Part shown: in pieces, positions 23,498 through 33,527 of the stretch
Layout: each line of letters begins with the position of its first letter
Position numbering within the stretch: the first letter of the stretch is position 1
NCBI GenBank assembly: GCA_949373155.1
Contig: CASICK010000005.1
Span: 77,423-141,422, forward strand
Reading direction: 5' to 3'
DNA length: 64,000 bases
Origin: an uncultured Synechococcus sp.
GTDB lineage: Bacteria > Cyanobacteriota > Cyanobacteriia > PCC-6307 > Cyanobiaceae
Notes under the pieces: generated by a model
Told to the model about the DNA's origin: nothing
Databases searched by the model: none
The model's input: the letters and a program-made list of their open reading frames with translations, nothing else
Position numbers and translations under genes: made by a program

Positions 23498-23785
23498 TTA
23501 ATTCCCAATCGTAACAATCGCTTCTTTATTTTTCCACCAGACCCAATCTCGAATCGGTGGTGTGTCACGGAGCTGCTCACGCGTTAGACCAAGTCTTAAT
23601 TTCATCGATGCTCCCAGAAGTACATCGAGAATCTCTTCTCCATCAGCACAGGCAGCAAGTGCCTCATTGGTCCGTTGTGCGCCATCAAGAGCGCTAACTA
23701 GTAAGTTCACGCGACGCGCCACTGGCAATGATCGTGGGTCCAAACCATCTTCACAAGGCTCATCAGGGTAAGCATTTCCACGCAT
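23498..23785 (-). CDS. Conserved-type hypothetical protein
   Basis: A 95-residue protein starting MRGNAYPDEPCEDGLDPRSL, with a helical centre (RVNLLVSALDGAQRTNEALA) and a final SMKLRLGLTREQLRDTPPIRDWVWWKNKEAIVTIGN segment. The longer frame to 23848 would overlap the start of the divergent phosphatase, so the ATG at 23785 is preferred. The even codon use and organised helices indicate a real gene. No function is known to me. Confidence 0.68.
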   Translation of the reverse strand: MRGNAYPDEPCEDGLDPRSLPVARRVNLLVSALDGAQRTNEALAACADGEEILDVLLGASMKLRLGLTREQLRDTPPIRDWVWWKNKEAIVTIGN

Positions 23786-23838
23786 CGCATTCGCATAAGT
23801 CAAGGGAATTAATGTGATCAGGCCACCTGCTAATTGGC

Positions 23839-24447
23839 ATGCCATCACTCAAGGGCAAGCACTGGGTGATCGGTGACGTGCATGGTTGTTACCAGCCACT
23901 GCAGCGGCTACTCAGCGTTTTGCCAAAGAATGATCACGTCGTGTTTTGCGGTGATGTGATCAACCGTGGGCCCGATACACCCTCCACCATGCAGTTGGTT
24001 TGGTCCTTGGTCACTGCTGGACAAGCAACCTGGCTGCGGGGAAATCATGAGCAGGCACGACTCCAAACCCTCGAGAAAGCTGCACTAAATACTCCCAACC
24101 CCTGGCTAACGCGGCTCCAGCAGCTCCCCACTGTTTTTTGGGGACACGGCTGGGTAGCAACCCATGCAGGATTTAATTCCAACGGTCATCCAGACCTGAC
24201 CATTCGTGAGCCCTTCTGGGAGCATTACGACGGAAGCCATGGACTTGTGGTGATTGGTCATACCCCCCGACCTGATGTGGAGCGTCATGGCCAGATCGTG
24301 ATGGTGGATACGGGTGCGGTGTATGGAGGGAAACTCTCGGCGTACTGCCCAGAGACAGAAGCTGTTGTGCAAGTGGAGGGAGTTCAGGAAGTAGCGGCTG
24401 CTCCAAGAAAGCGAAAAGATCCATCGCTGCAGGCAGGGCCTTGCTAA
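23839..24447 (+). CDS. Calcineurin-like (PP2A-type) metallophosphatase
   Basis: A 202-residue phosphoesterase with the full bimetal signature. These are GDVHGCY (residues about 13-19), CGDVINRGPDT, RGNHE, the histidine in VATHAGF, and GHTPRPDV followed by VDTGAVYGGKLSA. This is the Ser/Thr-phosphatase/diadenosine tetraphosphatase subgroup, dependent on Mn2+ or Fe/Zn. The substrate could be a phosphoprotein or Ap4A. Its last seven bases overlap the TTG start of recC, suggesting cotranscription. It diverges from the small gene on the minus strand. Confidence 0.93.
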   Translation: MPSLKGKHWVIGDVHGCYQPLQRLLSVLPKNDHVVFCGDVINRGPDTPSTMQLVWSLVTAGQATWLRGNHEQARLQTLEKAALNTPNPWLTRLQQLPTVFWGHGWVATHAGFNSNGHPDLTIREPFWEHYDGSHGLVVIGHTPRPDVERHGQIVMVDTGAVYGGKLSAYCPETEAVVQVEGVQEVAAAPRKRKDPSLQAGPC

Positions 24448-27400
24448 CGGTTTACCGCAGCAATCGCACAGAGTTTCTGGCAACGCTTCTGGCTCAGACG
24501 CTGACGCTTGATCCCCCGGGTCCGTTTGAGGAGCTGGAGATTGTCGTCAACACCTGGCCCACAAGCCGATGGCTCGGCGAGCAGCTTGCCAAGGCCAATG
24601 GCATCAGTGCTCTCGTGCGTTTTCCCTTCCCTGGATCGCGCTTACGCCAGCTGGTGCGCTGCATCTTGGATCTCGATCCAAGCACTGAAGATCCTTGGCG
24701 CGCAGAACGACTGGTTTGGTCAGTTTTAAAGGTGCTCCCCGCTCTTCTCGACCACCCCACTGCTGAAAGCCTGAAACTCTGGTGGGAGCAACACGCAAGT
24801 GTTTCTGGACGACTCAATCGTGATCATTGGCAACTGGCGCGCTGCCTGGCCGATGCTGTGGATGACTACGCCCTTTACCGACCACAGGAACTGAGCCAAT
24901 GGATTGAGGGCCATGGAGATGCTGACCTGCCGGCACATTTGCTCTGGCAACCACAGCTCGTTTGCGCCCTTGCAGCACTCCTCCCCTGTGATCCCTTTGG
25001 TCTTCAGGTGCAAAAGGCCGTTCAACGTCTGCGGACAGGAGATGTTTCAGCCGCCGCTCTACCGCCTCGATTGCGCCTGTTTGGCATCAGCAATCTCGCC
25101 CCTGTCCAGGTGGAACTCCTGCAAGGCCTCTCGGGCCTGATGGCGATTGAGTTGTACCTACTCACGCCATGCCCAGACCTATGGCAACGCTCCGAACAAA
25201 GGCGTAGAACCCTCGGACAGGCGTGGAACACACCACCCGATGGACCCTGGCTTTTGGAATCGCCAAGACTGGAGGCGATTTTGGGACGTATGGGGGCTGA
25301 GTTTCAGTTGCTTTTGGAAGGCAACGGCGATTGCTTTCTCGGCCAATGGGATCAGGGCGATCTCTTCGCCGCACCCATTCAAATCGCTGCATCAGAACAG
25401 CGGCCAGCCACGCTCCTGGAGCAAGTGCAACAACAGCTGGTGGATGGAAGCGCACCGCGCCTCACCCCTATTGATCAAGACTCCTCATTACGCTTTTTGG
25501 GCTGCGCAGGACCGTGGCGAGAGGTGCAACTCGTTCGCGATCAGATCCTGCAATGGCTGGCCTCTGATCCAAGCCTGGAGCCACGAGATGTCTTGGTGAT
25601 GACTCCGGATGTGGAGCGCTATGCCCCACTCCTCAGCTCCGTCTTCGGTGATCAAGACGCCACTGGAGTCAATATTCCCTGGCGACTCACCGACCGAAGC
25701 CAACAGAGCACGCCAGGACTGAGCCAAGGGTTTATGGCCCTTTTGAGGCTGGCCAGTGAGCGCTTCACGGCATCCGGTCTTGAAGCTCTTCTGGCTAACC
25801 CAGCTCTACAAGTGCTTCAAGGCATCACGGCCACAGATGCCGTGCGCATCACCCAGTGCCTTCAGCAGACGGGCTTCCGTTGGGGGGTGGATGGCAAGGA
25901 GCGTGGAGGAGATGACACCCACAGCCTCCGTTGGTGTCTTGATCGCTGGCTGCTTGGCCTCGTGCTGCCTGCCGAGCCAGGTCTCGCTCCTGGAGGCTGT
26001 GCCCCTTTCCAAGGAGGTCTCACCATTCAGCAGCTTGAACAATGGTGGCCGCTTCTGGATGGACTAGCGCAATGGATCATTCGTCTACGTCAACCCCACA
26101 GTCCCAGCGCTTGGACCACGCAGTTGAATCAGCTTCTCCAGCATCTCTATGGCGATGGAGGGGACTGGGCCTGGGAGCAACAAGCGATCATCGGAGCACT
26201 CGACTCGATGCAGCAACAAGCCTCTGAGTGCACTCTTGACCTTGATCTGTCCGTTGTGGTCTCCATTCTTGATGAGGCCCTCTCCGCTGATAGCGGTCGC
26301 TTTGGCCACCGCAGTGGGGCCCTCACGATCAGCGCCCTAGAGCCGATGCGGGCGATTCCCCATCGGCTGATCGTGCTGATGGGGCTTGATTCGCAAGACT
26401 TTCCACGTCAGCGGGAACGCCCTGGCTTTCACCTTCTCGAACAGCAGCGCCGACTCGGAGATCCATCGAGCACAGATCAAGACCGTTACGTGCTGCTGGA
26501 GGCGTTGATGTCCGCGCGACAACATCTCTTGATCAGCTGGAATGCACGCGATGAACGCAAGGGCGAAGAGCTTCCTCCCGCTCCCCCGGTTCAACAATGG
26601 CTCACCTTGCTGAAGGAGCAACTCACACCCGAACAGTTCGAGCGAGTGGTGTTGGAGCAACCAGCGAATCCCTTGGATCCTCGCAATTTTCTCGTCAATC
26701 GCTCCGGCTCAGCCTTCAGTTCTGATCGTCACCACCTCGACGCCAGGCTCAATCTCGATCGCCGCGATCACCATCGCCTGAGCGAGGGCTCCCTGGGCCT
26801 AGCCCACCCCCTGAGCTGGACTCCAGTTGCATCCTCAAACTGTTTGGATTCAGACGCAGTCAGTCGTTGGCTTGAGGCTCCCCAGCGCTATTGGCTCAAA
26901 GCACGGGGATTGGAGACACGGGAGTGGTCGACCCCCGTGGAAGATCTCTCAGCGCTCGAACTCGAAGAGCGAGAGCGTCAATCCCTTCTAAACCAGTGTT
27001 TCCTCAATCAGCTCGACTGGCTGGCGACCGATTCGAGCTTGATCTGGGAACACGCTCTTCCGGGGGAATGGACCACACAGCTTCGAGGCCAAGGGATGCT
27101 TCCACCTGGAGCAGCAGGCCTACTGGCTGCCAATCGCCTCGAACAGCGCTGGCAAAACCTTCAAAAAGTCCTGTTGCAACTTGGGGCTTTGCACTGTGAA
27201 TCCATCCGCTCAGAGACCGAGTCGCGGACGGTGCTGAGAGCTGGGGCATCCACGGTATTGGTCAGCGCAGGCCGGCTTCAGTCCCGCACCGCTCTTGGCG
27301 GCTGGTTCACCCACCTCATCCAGCAAGCGTCGGGAGTGTCCACTCCAACGGCTGTGATCTGTCGATGTGAAAGCAGCACCAAAGCTGATCACTTTGAGCT

Positions 27401-27737
27401 TGCCCTTCACTGGCAACCACTGGATCCAGGCCGAGCTCAGGAGCTTCTCTTTTCCCTTAATGCTCTAGCAATCGCAGGGGCTGAATCGTGCTGGCCAGTG
27501 CCCCCTGCCAGTGGATTGTCCAGAGCCCTTGCGTTGAGCAAAAGTCTGGATAAGGCGAACCGAGCGTTTGAAAGCCGCTGGGACGGGGGATTCACAGGCA
27601 TGGGAGAGCGGGAGCGTCCAGAGATGCAGCTGTGTTTTGGCGACCACTTCGAAACGGGCAATTTTTTAAGCGAAGCCTGCTTTGAAGAAGCTTTTCAAGC
27701 GTTGTATGCACCGATGTTGGAGGCGCAACGGCCATGA
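24441..27737 (+). CDS. recC: RecBCD subunit gamma (RecC)
   Basis: A 1098-residue RecC-family protein of the exonuclease V complex, which processes double-strand DNA ends and recognises Chi in E. coli. The start LTVYRSNRTEFLATLLAQ after the initiating TTG is the classic RecC N-terminus, and WPTSRWLGEQLA, RFPFPGSRLRQLV and VLMGLDSQDFPRQ follow in the family order. The helicase motifs are degenerate, as normal for RecC. The gene overlaps the phosphatase by seven bases and recB by four. The C-terminal nuclease-like fold is not catalytic in RecC. Identification is confident from the start motif and the genomic trio. Confidence 0.94.
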   Translation: MLTVYRSNRTEFLATLLAQTLTLDPPGPFEELEIVVNTWPTSRWLGEQLAKANGISALVRFPFPGSRLRQLVRCILDLDPSTEDPWRAERLVWSVLKVLPALLDHPTAESLKLWWEQHASVSGRLNRDHWQLARCLADAVDDYALYRPQELSQWIEGHGDADLPAHLLWQPQLVCALAALLPCDPFGLQVQKAVQRLRTGDVSAAALPPRLRLFGISNLAPVQVELLQGLSGLMAIELYLLTPCPDLWQRSEQRRRTLGQAWNTPPDGPWLLESPRLEAILGRMGAEFQLLLEGNGDCFLGQWDQGDLFAAPIQIAASEQRPATLLEQVQQQLVDGSAPRLTPIDQDSSLRFLGCAGPWREVQLVRDQILQWLASDPSLEPRDVLVMTPDVERYAPLLSSVFGDQDATGVNIPWRLTDRSQQSTPGLSQGFMALLRLASERFTASGLEALLANPALQVLQGITATDAVRITQCLQQTGFRWGVDGKERGGDDTHSLRWCLDRWLLGLVLPAEPGLAPGGCAPFQGGLTIQQLEQWWPLLDGLAQWIIRLRQPHSPSAWTTQLNQLLQHLYGDGGDWAWEQQAIIGALDSMQQQASECTLDLDLSVVVSILDEALSADSGRFGHRSGALTISALEPMRAIPHRLIVLMGLDSQDFPRQRERPGFHLLEQQRRLGDPSSTDQDRYVLLEALMSARQHLLISWNARDERKGEELPPAPPVQQWLTLLKEQLTPEQFERVVLEQPANPLDPRNFLVNRSGSAFSSDRHHLDARLNLDRRDHHRLSEGSLGLAHPLSWTPVASSNCLDSDAVSRWLEAPQRYWLKARGLETREWSTPVEDLSALELEERERQSLLNQCFLNQLDWLATDSSLIWEHALPGEWTTQLRGQGMLPPGAAGLLAANRLEQRWQNLQKVLLQLGALHCESIRSETESRTVLRAGASTVLVSAGRLQSRTALGGWFTHLIQQASGVSTPTAVICRCESSTKADHFELALHWQPLDPGRAQELLFSLNALAIAGAESCWPVPPASGLSRALALSKSLDKANRAFESRWDGGFTGMGERERPEMQLCFGDHFETGNFLSEACFEEAFQALYAPMLEAQRP

Positions 27738-30700
27738 GCAGCCGTTTTGAACCCAATCAGTACCCCCTCGATGCCGGTGTTCGTCTCCTAGAAGCCAGTG
27801 CCGGCACGGGCAAAACCTTTGCATTAGCCCACCTGGTCTTGCGGCTGGTGACAGAGCGAAAGCTCAACCTCAAAGAGCTTCTGGTCGTGACCTTCACAGA
27901 AGCCGCCGCTGCGGAATTACGGGATCGGATTGGGCGTCGTCTCAACGACGCCTTGCAAGCCCTGCTCCAAGATCAAGCCAACAATTCAGACGCCCAAACC
28001 AACTCCCCGCCCCGCGATGCCGTACTGGAGGAGTGGCTGGCACTCCATGGGCAAGACCCCAACACCCGTCGCACGATTGCCAGCAACCTGCTGGAAGCAC
28101 TGGAAGGGCTTGAACGTGCCGACATCACCACCATCCATGGCTTCTGCCGGCGCAGCCTTCGCCGGCAAGCACTCCAGAACGGCACAGCGATGGAGGTATG
28201 TCTGGAAAATGACAGCCAGCATCTATGCCAGGAGGTGGCCTACGACTACTGGGAACACCAGGTGCTGGCCCTGCCTGCCGACGACGTATCAGGGCTGTTG
28301 GATGCCGGCCTCTCAGCTGAACAGTTGAGCCAAGCCCTGAGTCGCTTGGACAGCGATTGCGCTGTTCGGATCGCCGGTACTGAGGAAGCTCACGATCAAG
28401 AGCATCCCCTAATCGAGTGCTTTGAGCACTGGCTCCAATCGAGCTGGACAGAATTCGAAGCGCAATGGGAAACCCACGGTCACGCCTTAGAAACGGCCTT
28501 TCGCGACTGCGCAACGGATTGGCGAAGCCAAGGCCAAACCGACACCAAGCCCTACTCACCGAAACCAAAAAAAGATCGCGCTAGCGAACTCAGCGCCTGG
28601 ATTTCACAGCTAACTGATACGGATCAGTTACGCATTAGTTACGGCAACGTGCGCAAACAGAGTCTGCTTGGTAACTACTTCCATCCCGGTTGTTTCAGCA
28701 AAACAGCCCGCCGCTGCAGCGAAATCAATCCAAACCTTCCCCAGCCAAACCTGCAAAAAGCCATTGCAGCGCTATGGGATGGCCCAGCTGAGCAGGTCTG
28801 GCGCCATGGGCTTACCCACGGACTCCACGCCCTGGCCGCCCGCCGTGCTCAACAGGGCGTGATCAGCTTTTCTGGCTTACTCGATGCCCTCGATCCCAAA
28901 GACACAGATGCTGACCCGCAACGCTGGCTGGCCCCAATTCAGCAGCGTTATCGCGTCGCTCTGATCGACGAATTTCAAGACACGGATCCATTGCAGTGGC
29001 GCCTGCTCCAGGCCTGCTTCGCAACGCCAGTCCATCTATTGCTGATGGTGGGTGATCCCAAGCAAGCGATCTACCGCTTTCGAGGAGGAGATCTCAACAC
29101 CTACAAACAAGCCCGACAAACAGCGGATCGAATCGACAATCTGCTCGACAACAGGCGTACAACCCCGTCCCTGATGGAGGCGATGAATCAATGGATGGCT
29201 CCAGGCCTCAACCTGTCAAACCTCAAGGTGCCGCCTGTTACACCCTGTGCCAGCGCCCTTCCCTTGGACCTCCCGGAAGGCGAACAGCCTCTCCAGCTCA
29301 TCGATCTACAAGTCGATGACCCCGATACCCCACCCACCCGCACAGCACTCGAAGCCACCATTCCGCCTCTGGTCGCTTGCCATGCCCTCCACCTCCTAGA
29401 CAGCGATCCATCCCTGACCCCATCGGATCTGTGCGTTCTTGTCAGCCGTCATCGACAAGCCGAGGCGGTACGAGAACAGCTCGCTCAACGAGGACTACCC
29501 AGCCGACTCGTGAGTCCTGGAGATGTCCTCAGCACCACCGGTGCGACGGAGCTCCAACATTTTCTCGATGCCCTCACCACCCCCGCCGATGGCGGCCGAT
29601 TGCGACGACTCGCCTGTTCTGCCTTGATGCAATGGACAAGCCGTCAGTTGCAGGACGCGGAGACCAACGGTGATCTCGACCGACTCGCAGGGCAACTCCG
29701 CAACCTGCAGGACGACCTCCCTTTTCTGGGTTTGCTCGGTTGCTTGTCGCAACTCCTCGAGGGCCGAATGCTCGCTGATCTCTCTAGCCGCGGCCGCTTG
29801 TTAGGCGACATTCAGCAATGTGCGCGACTGGTGCAAGACGCCATGCATCGACAAGGCCTCGACCTGGGCAGCGCCGCAGATTGGCTGAGGCGACAGCGCT
29901 TACAACCCATCGAACCCACCCCTGACATCAGGCAGCCCCACAGCGATTTAGCGGAGAGCGCGGTGGCCGTTGTCACCGTGCACCGAAGCAAAGGCCTGCA
30001 GTACCCCGTGGTGATCTGCCCCTACTTGTGGCAAGCACCAGCTGATCGCAAAGGCCCTCTTTGGCGAAACCCTCCCAACGATCCAGAAGGAACCTGGCAA
30101 GTGGCGCTTAACCCCCATTGGGACCGTGGTTACAGGGCCGCCGAACGAGATCAACACGACAGTGCTGCAGAAGCAGAACGGCTGGCCTACGTGGCCTTAA
30201 CGCGCGCGGAGCGCCATCTCGTGGTGTTTTGGGTCGCCGCTGCTGGACAGCATGCCAATCCTTTGGCCGGCTGGGTGACGGAGCTCTCCAAGCTCGAAGC
30301 CCCCCTGGCGAGGCTCCGCTTACCACCAGAGAACACACCCCTGCAGTTCTGGCGTCCAGCTCCGAGGCTCGAAACCTTGCAGCTGTCGAGAGTTCCTCAG
30401 CGCAGCCTCGACCGCAGCTGGGGTAGGAGCAGCTACTCCGCCTGGATCTCCTCTCAAAACGGACATCACAAGCCAGCTCCTGCTGATCCACGCAATCTCG
30501 AAGAGGGGCGCGACATCGATGCTGTAGTCGACACCGATGCCGTAGCCAACAGCGAAGCTCCGGGAAGCCAGCTGGATTCAGCCGACCAGAATGGTCCTCT
30601 TGCAGAGTTCCCAAAAGGTCCGGGAGCTGGCGATTGTCTGCACAGAATTCTTGAGCAGGTGAGCTTTCAAGGTCCTGCAGACCAAGCCCCCAATCAACTT

Positions 30701-31393
30701 GTGGTCGCCGAAGAACTTGGCCGAGCAGGAATCGACCTCGAGCATGGCGATGCCGTGATCTCAGCTCTCAATACTGTGCTGACGGCACCCCTAGGCGGTC
30801 CTCTCAAAAACCTGAAGCTGTCCGATTTGGATGCTGGACGGCGTCTGCATGAACTCAGTTTTGATTTGCCCGTTGCCCAGCAAGGCGATCCAGTGCGCTC
30901 CGCTGGTTTAGCCCATGCCTTCGAAGCAGACAGCGACCAGCGTTTTGGGACGAACTACGCGCAAAGTCTGCGCCAATTAGACATTCGCAGTCGAGGTTTT
31001 CTGACGGGATCAATCGATCTGGTGTTCACCGATGGGGATGATCCCTCCACCGCCCGTTGGTGGGTAGCGGATTGGAAAAGCAATTGGATTGGTGAACGGG
31101 ACGAGTCTGGCCGTGGCATCGCCTGCGGCCCTCGGCACTACAGCCAAGCCGCGATGGAGGAACAAATGCTCGCCCATCACTATCCGCTCCAAGCCCATCT
31201 CTACCTGTTGGCCCTGGATCGCTACCTGCGCTGGAGACTCGATGGGTACGACCCCACCCGCCATCTCGGCGGCTACGTCTATGTGTTCTTGAGGGGCATC
31301 AGCCCTAAAGGAGGCTCAGGAGTGGTGATCGAGCCTGCACCTATGACGCGAATTCGTCGTCTGGACCAATGGCTAGAGGGGCTGTCGTCATGA
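27734..31393 (+). CDS. recB: RecBCD subunit beta, helicase-nuclease (RecB)
   Basis: A 1219-residue UvrD-type 3'-5' helicase fused to a nuclease. The Walker A motif EASAGTGKTFALAHLV is near the N-terminus. LIDEFQDTDPLQWRL (motif II), GDPKQAIYRFRGGD (motif III), VHRSKGLQYPVV (motif V) and YVALTRAERHLVV (motif VI) are all intact. The C-terminal nuclease has GSIDLVFTDGDD and WWVADWKSNWIG, the Asp/Lys set of the RecB nuclease, so the exonuclease should be active. It overlaps recC (ATGA) and recD (ATGA), so the three are a translationally coupled operon. Confidence 0.97.
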   Translation: MSSRFEPNQYPLDAGVRLLEASAGTGKTFALAHLVLRLVTERKLNLKELLVVTFTEAAAAELRDRIGRRLNDALQALLQDQANNSDAQTNSPPRDAVLEEWLALHGQDPNTRRTIASNLLEALEGLERADITTIHGFCRRSLRRQALQNGTAMEVCLENDSQHLCQEVAYDYWEHQVLALPADDVSGLLDAGLSAEQLSQALSRLDSDCAVRIAGTEEAHDQEHPLIECFEHWLQSSWTEFEAQWETHGHALETAFRDCATDWRSQGQTDTKPYSPKPKKDRASELSAWISQLTDTDQLRISYGNVRKQSLLGNYFHPGCFSKTARRCSEINPNLPQPNLQKAIAALWDGPAEQVWRHGLTHGLHALAARRAQQGVISFSGLLDALDPKDTDADPQRWLAPIQQRYRVALIDEFQDTDPLQWRLLQACFATPVHLLLMVGDPKQAIYRFRGGDLNTYKQARQTADRIDNLLDNRRTTPSLMEAMNQWMAPGLNLSNLKVPPVTPCASALPLDLPEGEQPLQLIDLQVDDPDTPPTRTALEATIPPLVACHALHLLDSDPSLTPSDLCVLVSRHRQAEAVREQLAQRGLPSRLVSPGDVLSTTGATELQHFLDALTTPADGGRLRRLACSALMQWTSRQLQDAETNGDLDRLAGQLRNLQDDLPFLGLLGCLSQLLEGRMLADLSSRGRLLGDIQQCARLVQDAMHRQGLDLGSAADWLRRQRLQPIEPTPDIRQPHSDLAESAVAVVTVHRSKGLQYPVVICPYLWQAPADRKGPLWRNPPNDPEGTWQVALNPHWDRGYRAAERDQHDSAAEAERLAYVALTRAERHLVVFWVAAAGQHANPLAGWVTELSKLEAPLARLRLPPENTPLQFWRPAPRLETLQLSRVPQRSLDRSWGRSSYSAWISSQNGHHKPAPADPRNLEEGRDIDAVVDTDAVANSEAPGSQLDSADQNGPLAEFPKGPGAGDCLHRILEQVSFQGPADQAPNQLVVAEELGRAGIDLEHGDAVISALNTVLTAPLGGPLKNLKLSDLDAGRRLHELSFDLPVAQQGDPVRSAGLAHAFEADSDQRFGTNYAQSLRQLDIRSRGFLTGSIDLVFTDGDDPSTARWWVADWKSNWIGERDESGRGIACGPRHYSQAAMEEQMLAHHYPLQAHLYLLALDRYLRWRLDGYDPTRHLGGYVYVFLRGISPKGGSGVVIEPAPMTRIRRLDQWLEGLSS

Positions 31394-33066
31394 AATCTGC
31401 AGCGACGGATGCTCTCTTTGCCCTTCACCACGGATTGCTCGCCACACTTCAACGGCGCATGCCGCCAGAGCAAAGCAGTGCTCCGCTCATCGAGCTCGTG
31501 CGTGCACTCACCCTTGCCCTTAGCCGAGGTGACATCTCTCTTCCACTGCACGATGAAGCCGAGGTTCCAGAGGGGATCGAAAGTGATGGATGGCCGAGGG
31601 TTCACCGTGAAGCCTTGGTGGCTAGTGGTTGGCTGGACGGTGACGATTCCGTTTTGGTCCTGAGCCACAACACCCTGTCCTGGCGTCGCTGGCATGGAGC
31701 CATGCAAGAGCTCGAACTCGAACTTCAGCGCCGCTGTTTCCAGGCTCCAATCCATGCCACACCCCAAGACGCCACATCCAGCCGCCTAGCCGAGAGCAAC
31801 GATCTCAGTCAGGAGCAGCGATTAGCTGTCCATGCCATCGATCATTACGGAGTAGTTCTGCTTAGCGGCGGTCCCGGAACCGGTAAGACCAGCACGGTGC
31901 TGCACATGCTGCTCCGCGCTTTTGAGAATCAACCCAAACTTCGAGCTCGGTTGGCTGCTCCCACAGGCAAGGCCGCACGTCGCCTCCAAGACGCCATTCG
32001 CAGCCACCCAAAAACCGCATCCTTGCCCTGCACCACTCTTCATCGTTTGCTGGAGGCCCATCCTGGAGGATTTGGCCGTCACCGACGCAAGCCGCTGCAG
32101 TTGGACCTACTCATCGTCGATGAAATGTCGATGGTGGACTTGGAGCTAGGCCGTGCTCTGTTGAGTGCGCTGCCAAGCCATTGCCAACTGGTCCTGGTGG
32201 GAGACAGCGCTCAGCTGCCACCGATTGGTGCAGGAGCCGTTTGGCAGCATCTCCAGGAACCTGCTCAAAACAGGCGCTTTAACGATGGGGCCATCACCCT
32301 CACGAAGGTCTATCGCAATCGAGGTGCCCTCGCTCAGATGAGTGCACTGCTGCGTGATCAAGGCCTGAAACCGTTCTGGTCCCAACTCAGCTCGTTGCCT
32401 AAAACCTCAAACATCAGCGTTGATTACCCCAAAACGAAACAGATTCCGGAGGCTGTGCATGCTGCACTCATTCAGCATCTCGACCATCTCAAGGCGAGGG
32501 CAAGCGCTCTAGAGATCGACATCCATGGGCAACCCCATCAACAACAAGCCCAAGACCTTCTCAACATCCTTGATGCCTTGATGGTGCTCTGCCCGCGTCG
32601 ACGCGGGCCATGGGGTGTTGATGCCGTCCATCAACGGTTGCTTGATAGCTCTGAACCTCAGCGCTGGCCCTCTGGTCTGCCAGTGCTTTGTAGTGAAAAT
32701 CAGCCGGAACTCGGACTCGCCAATGGAGATCTTGGGGTCATGGTCGGAGAGGGGGCGCATCAACGGGCTCTTTTTCTCAGCAGCGACCCCTCTGGCGAGA
32801 GCCAGCATGCCCTTTTGCATCCAGCCCGTCTTCGGCACCTAGAGCCAGCTCTGGCACTCACAATTCACAAAGCTCAGGGGTGCGAGATGGACAAAGTGGT
32901 GTTGCTTTGGCCTGCTCTCGACGATCACCAAAGCAGCTCGCTTTTATACACAGCCATCACCCGAGCCAAACAGCAACTGCTTTTATTCGCAGATCCAACA
33001 ACGTTGGCTCTAGGCCACTCAGCAGGATCTCGGCATCCTGAGGATCAAAACAAAAGCAGGGGTTGA
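31390..33066 (+). CDS. recD: RecBCD subunit alpha, 5'-3' helicase (RecD)
   Basis: A 558-residue SF1 helicase. The Walker A motif LLSGGPGTGKTSTVL, motif II IVDEMSMVDLELG, motif III VGDSAQLPPIGAG and the C-terminal LTIHKAQGCEMDKVV with LYTAITRAKQQLLLF are all present. In E. coli RecD is the fast 5'-3' motor of RecBCD. The start is the ATG within the recB stop (ATGA); an earlier ATG at 31369 lies inside recB. It ends five bases before the GTG of the cupin gene. Confidence 0.96.
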   Translation: MKSAATDALFALHHGLLATLQRRMPPEQSSAPLIELVRALTLALSRGDISLPLHDEAEVPEGIESDGWPRVHREALVASGWLDGDDSVLVLSHNTLSWRRWHGAMQELELELQRRCFQAPIHATPQDATSSRLAESNDLSQEQRLAVHAIDHYGVVLLSGGPGTGKTSTVLHMLLRAFENQPKLRARLAAPTGKAARRLQDAIRSHPKTASLPCTTLHRLLEAHPGGFGRHRRKPLQLDLLIVDEMSMVDLELGRALLSALPSHCQLVLVGDSAQLPPIGAGAVWQHLQEPAQNRRFNDGAITLTKVYRNRGALAQMSALLRDQGLKPFWSQLSSLPKTSNISVDYPKTKQIPEAVHAALIQHLDHLKARASALEIDIHGQPHQQQAQDLLNILDALMVLCPRRRGPWGVDAVHQRLLDSSEPQRWPSGLPVLCSENQPELGLANGDLGVMVGEGAHQRALFLSSDPSGESQHALLHPARLRHLEPALALTIHKAQGCEMDKVVLLWPALDDHQSSSLLYTAITRAKQQLLLFADPTTLALGHSAGSRHPEDQNKSRG

Positions 33067-33070
33067 GTCA

Positions 33071-33424
33071 GTGAGCGAGACCGAGAGAGTGATTCGTCCT
33101 TGGGGCTGGTACGAGGATTTAGACAGTGGCCCGGGTTACAAGCTGAAGCGCTTGCTGATTCGGCAAGGGCAACGATTGAGCCTCCAACGCCATCAACATC
33201 GCAGCGAAAACTGGACGGTGGCACAAGGAAGCGGGGAGCTGTTTTGCCATGGTCAATGGTCGAAGGTCTCAGCCGGAGACACACTGCATATTCCAAAGGG
33301 AGCCATCCACCGTGCTTTCGGAGGGAATGGCGACCTGCTGATCATTGAGGTTCAGCATGGCTCGATTCTCGAGGAAAGCGATATCGAACGCTTAGAGGAT
33401 GATTTCGGCAGAGTGTTAAGATAA
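33071..33424 (+). CDS. Mannose-6-phosphate isomerase type II-like cupin
   Basis: A 117-residue single-cupin protein. RPWGWYEDLDSGPGYKLKRL, then LSLQRHQHRSENWTVAQGSG, and LHIPKGAIHRAFGGNGDLL supply the paired histidine motifs of the type II phosphomannose isomerase domain. In other bacteria the same cupin is the C-terminal half of mannose-1-phosphate guanylyltransferase (ManC). As a stand-alone protein it would interconvert fructose-6-P and mannose-6-P for GDP-sugar synthesis. It begins with a GTG directly after recD and may be read through from that operon. Confidence 0.85.
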   Translation: MSETERVIRPWGWYEDLDSGPGYKLKRLLIRQGQRLSLQRHQHRSENWTVAQGSGELFCHGQWSKVSAGDTLHIPKGAIHRAFGGNGDLLIIEVQHGSILEESDIERLEDDFGRVLR

Positions 33425-33527
33425 ATTTTCAACCTTTGATCGAAAGGCAAGCAATACAGCGCGGCTCAGGCCGATTGGACGTTGCAAGCCTGATTTAAAG
33501 GATTAATCAGGCAATTGCCTTTCAAGA

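Noticed and set aside
30108..30614. 168-codon frame opposite recB
   Set aside because: Arg/Ser-rich shadow of recB with no independent features.
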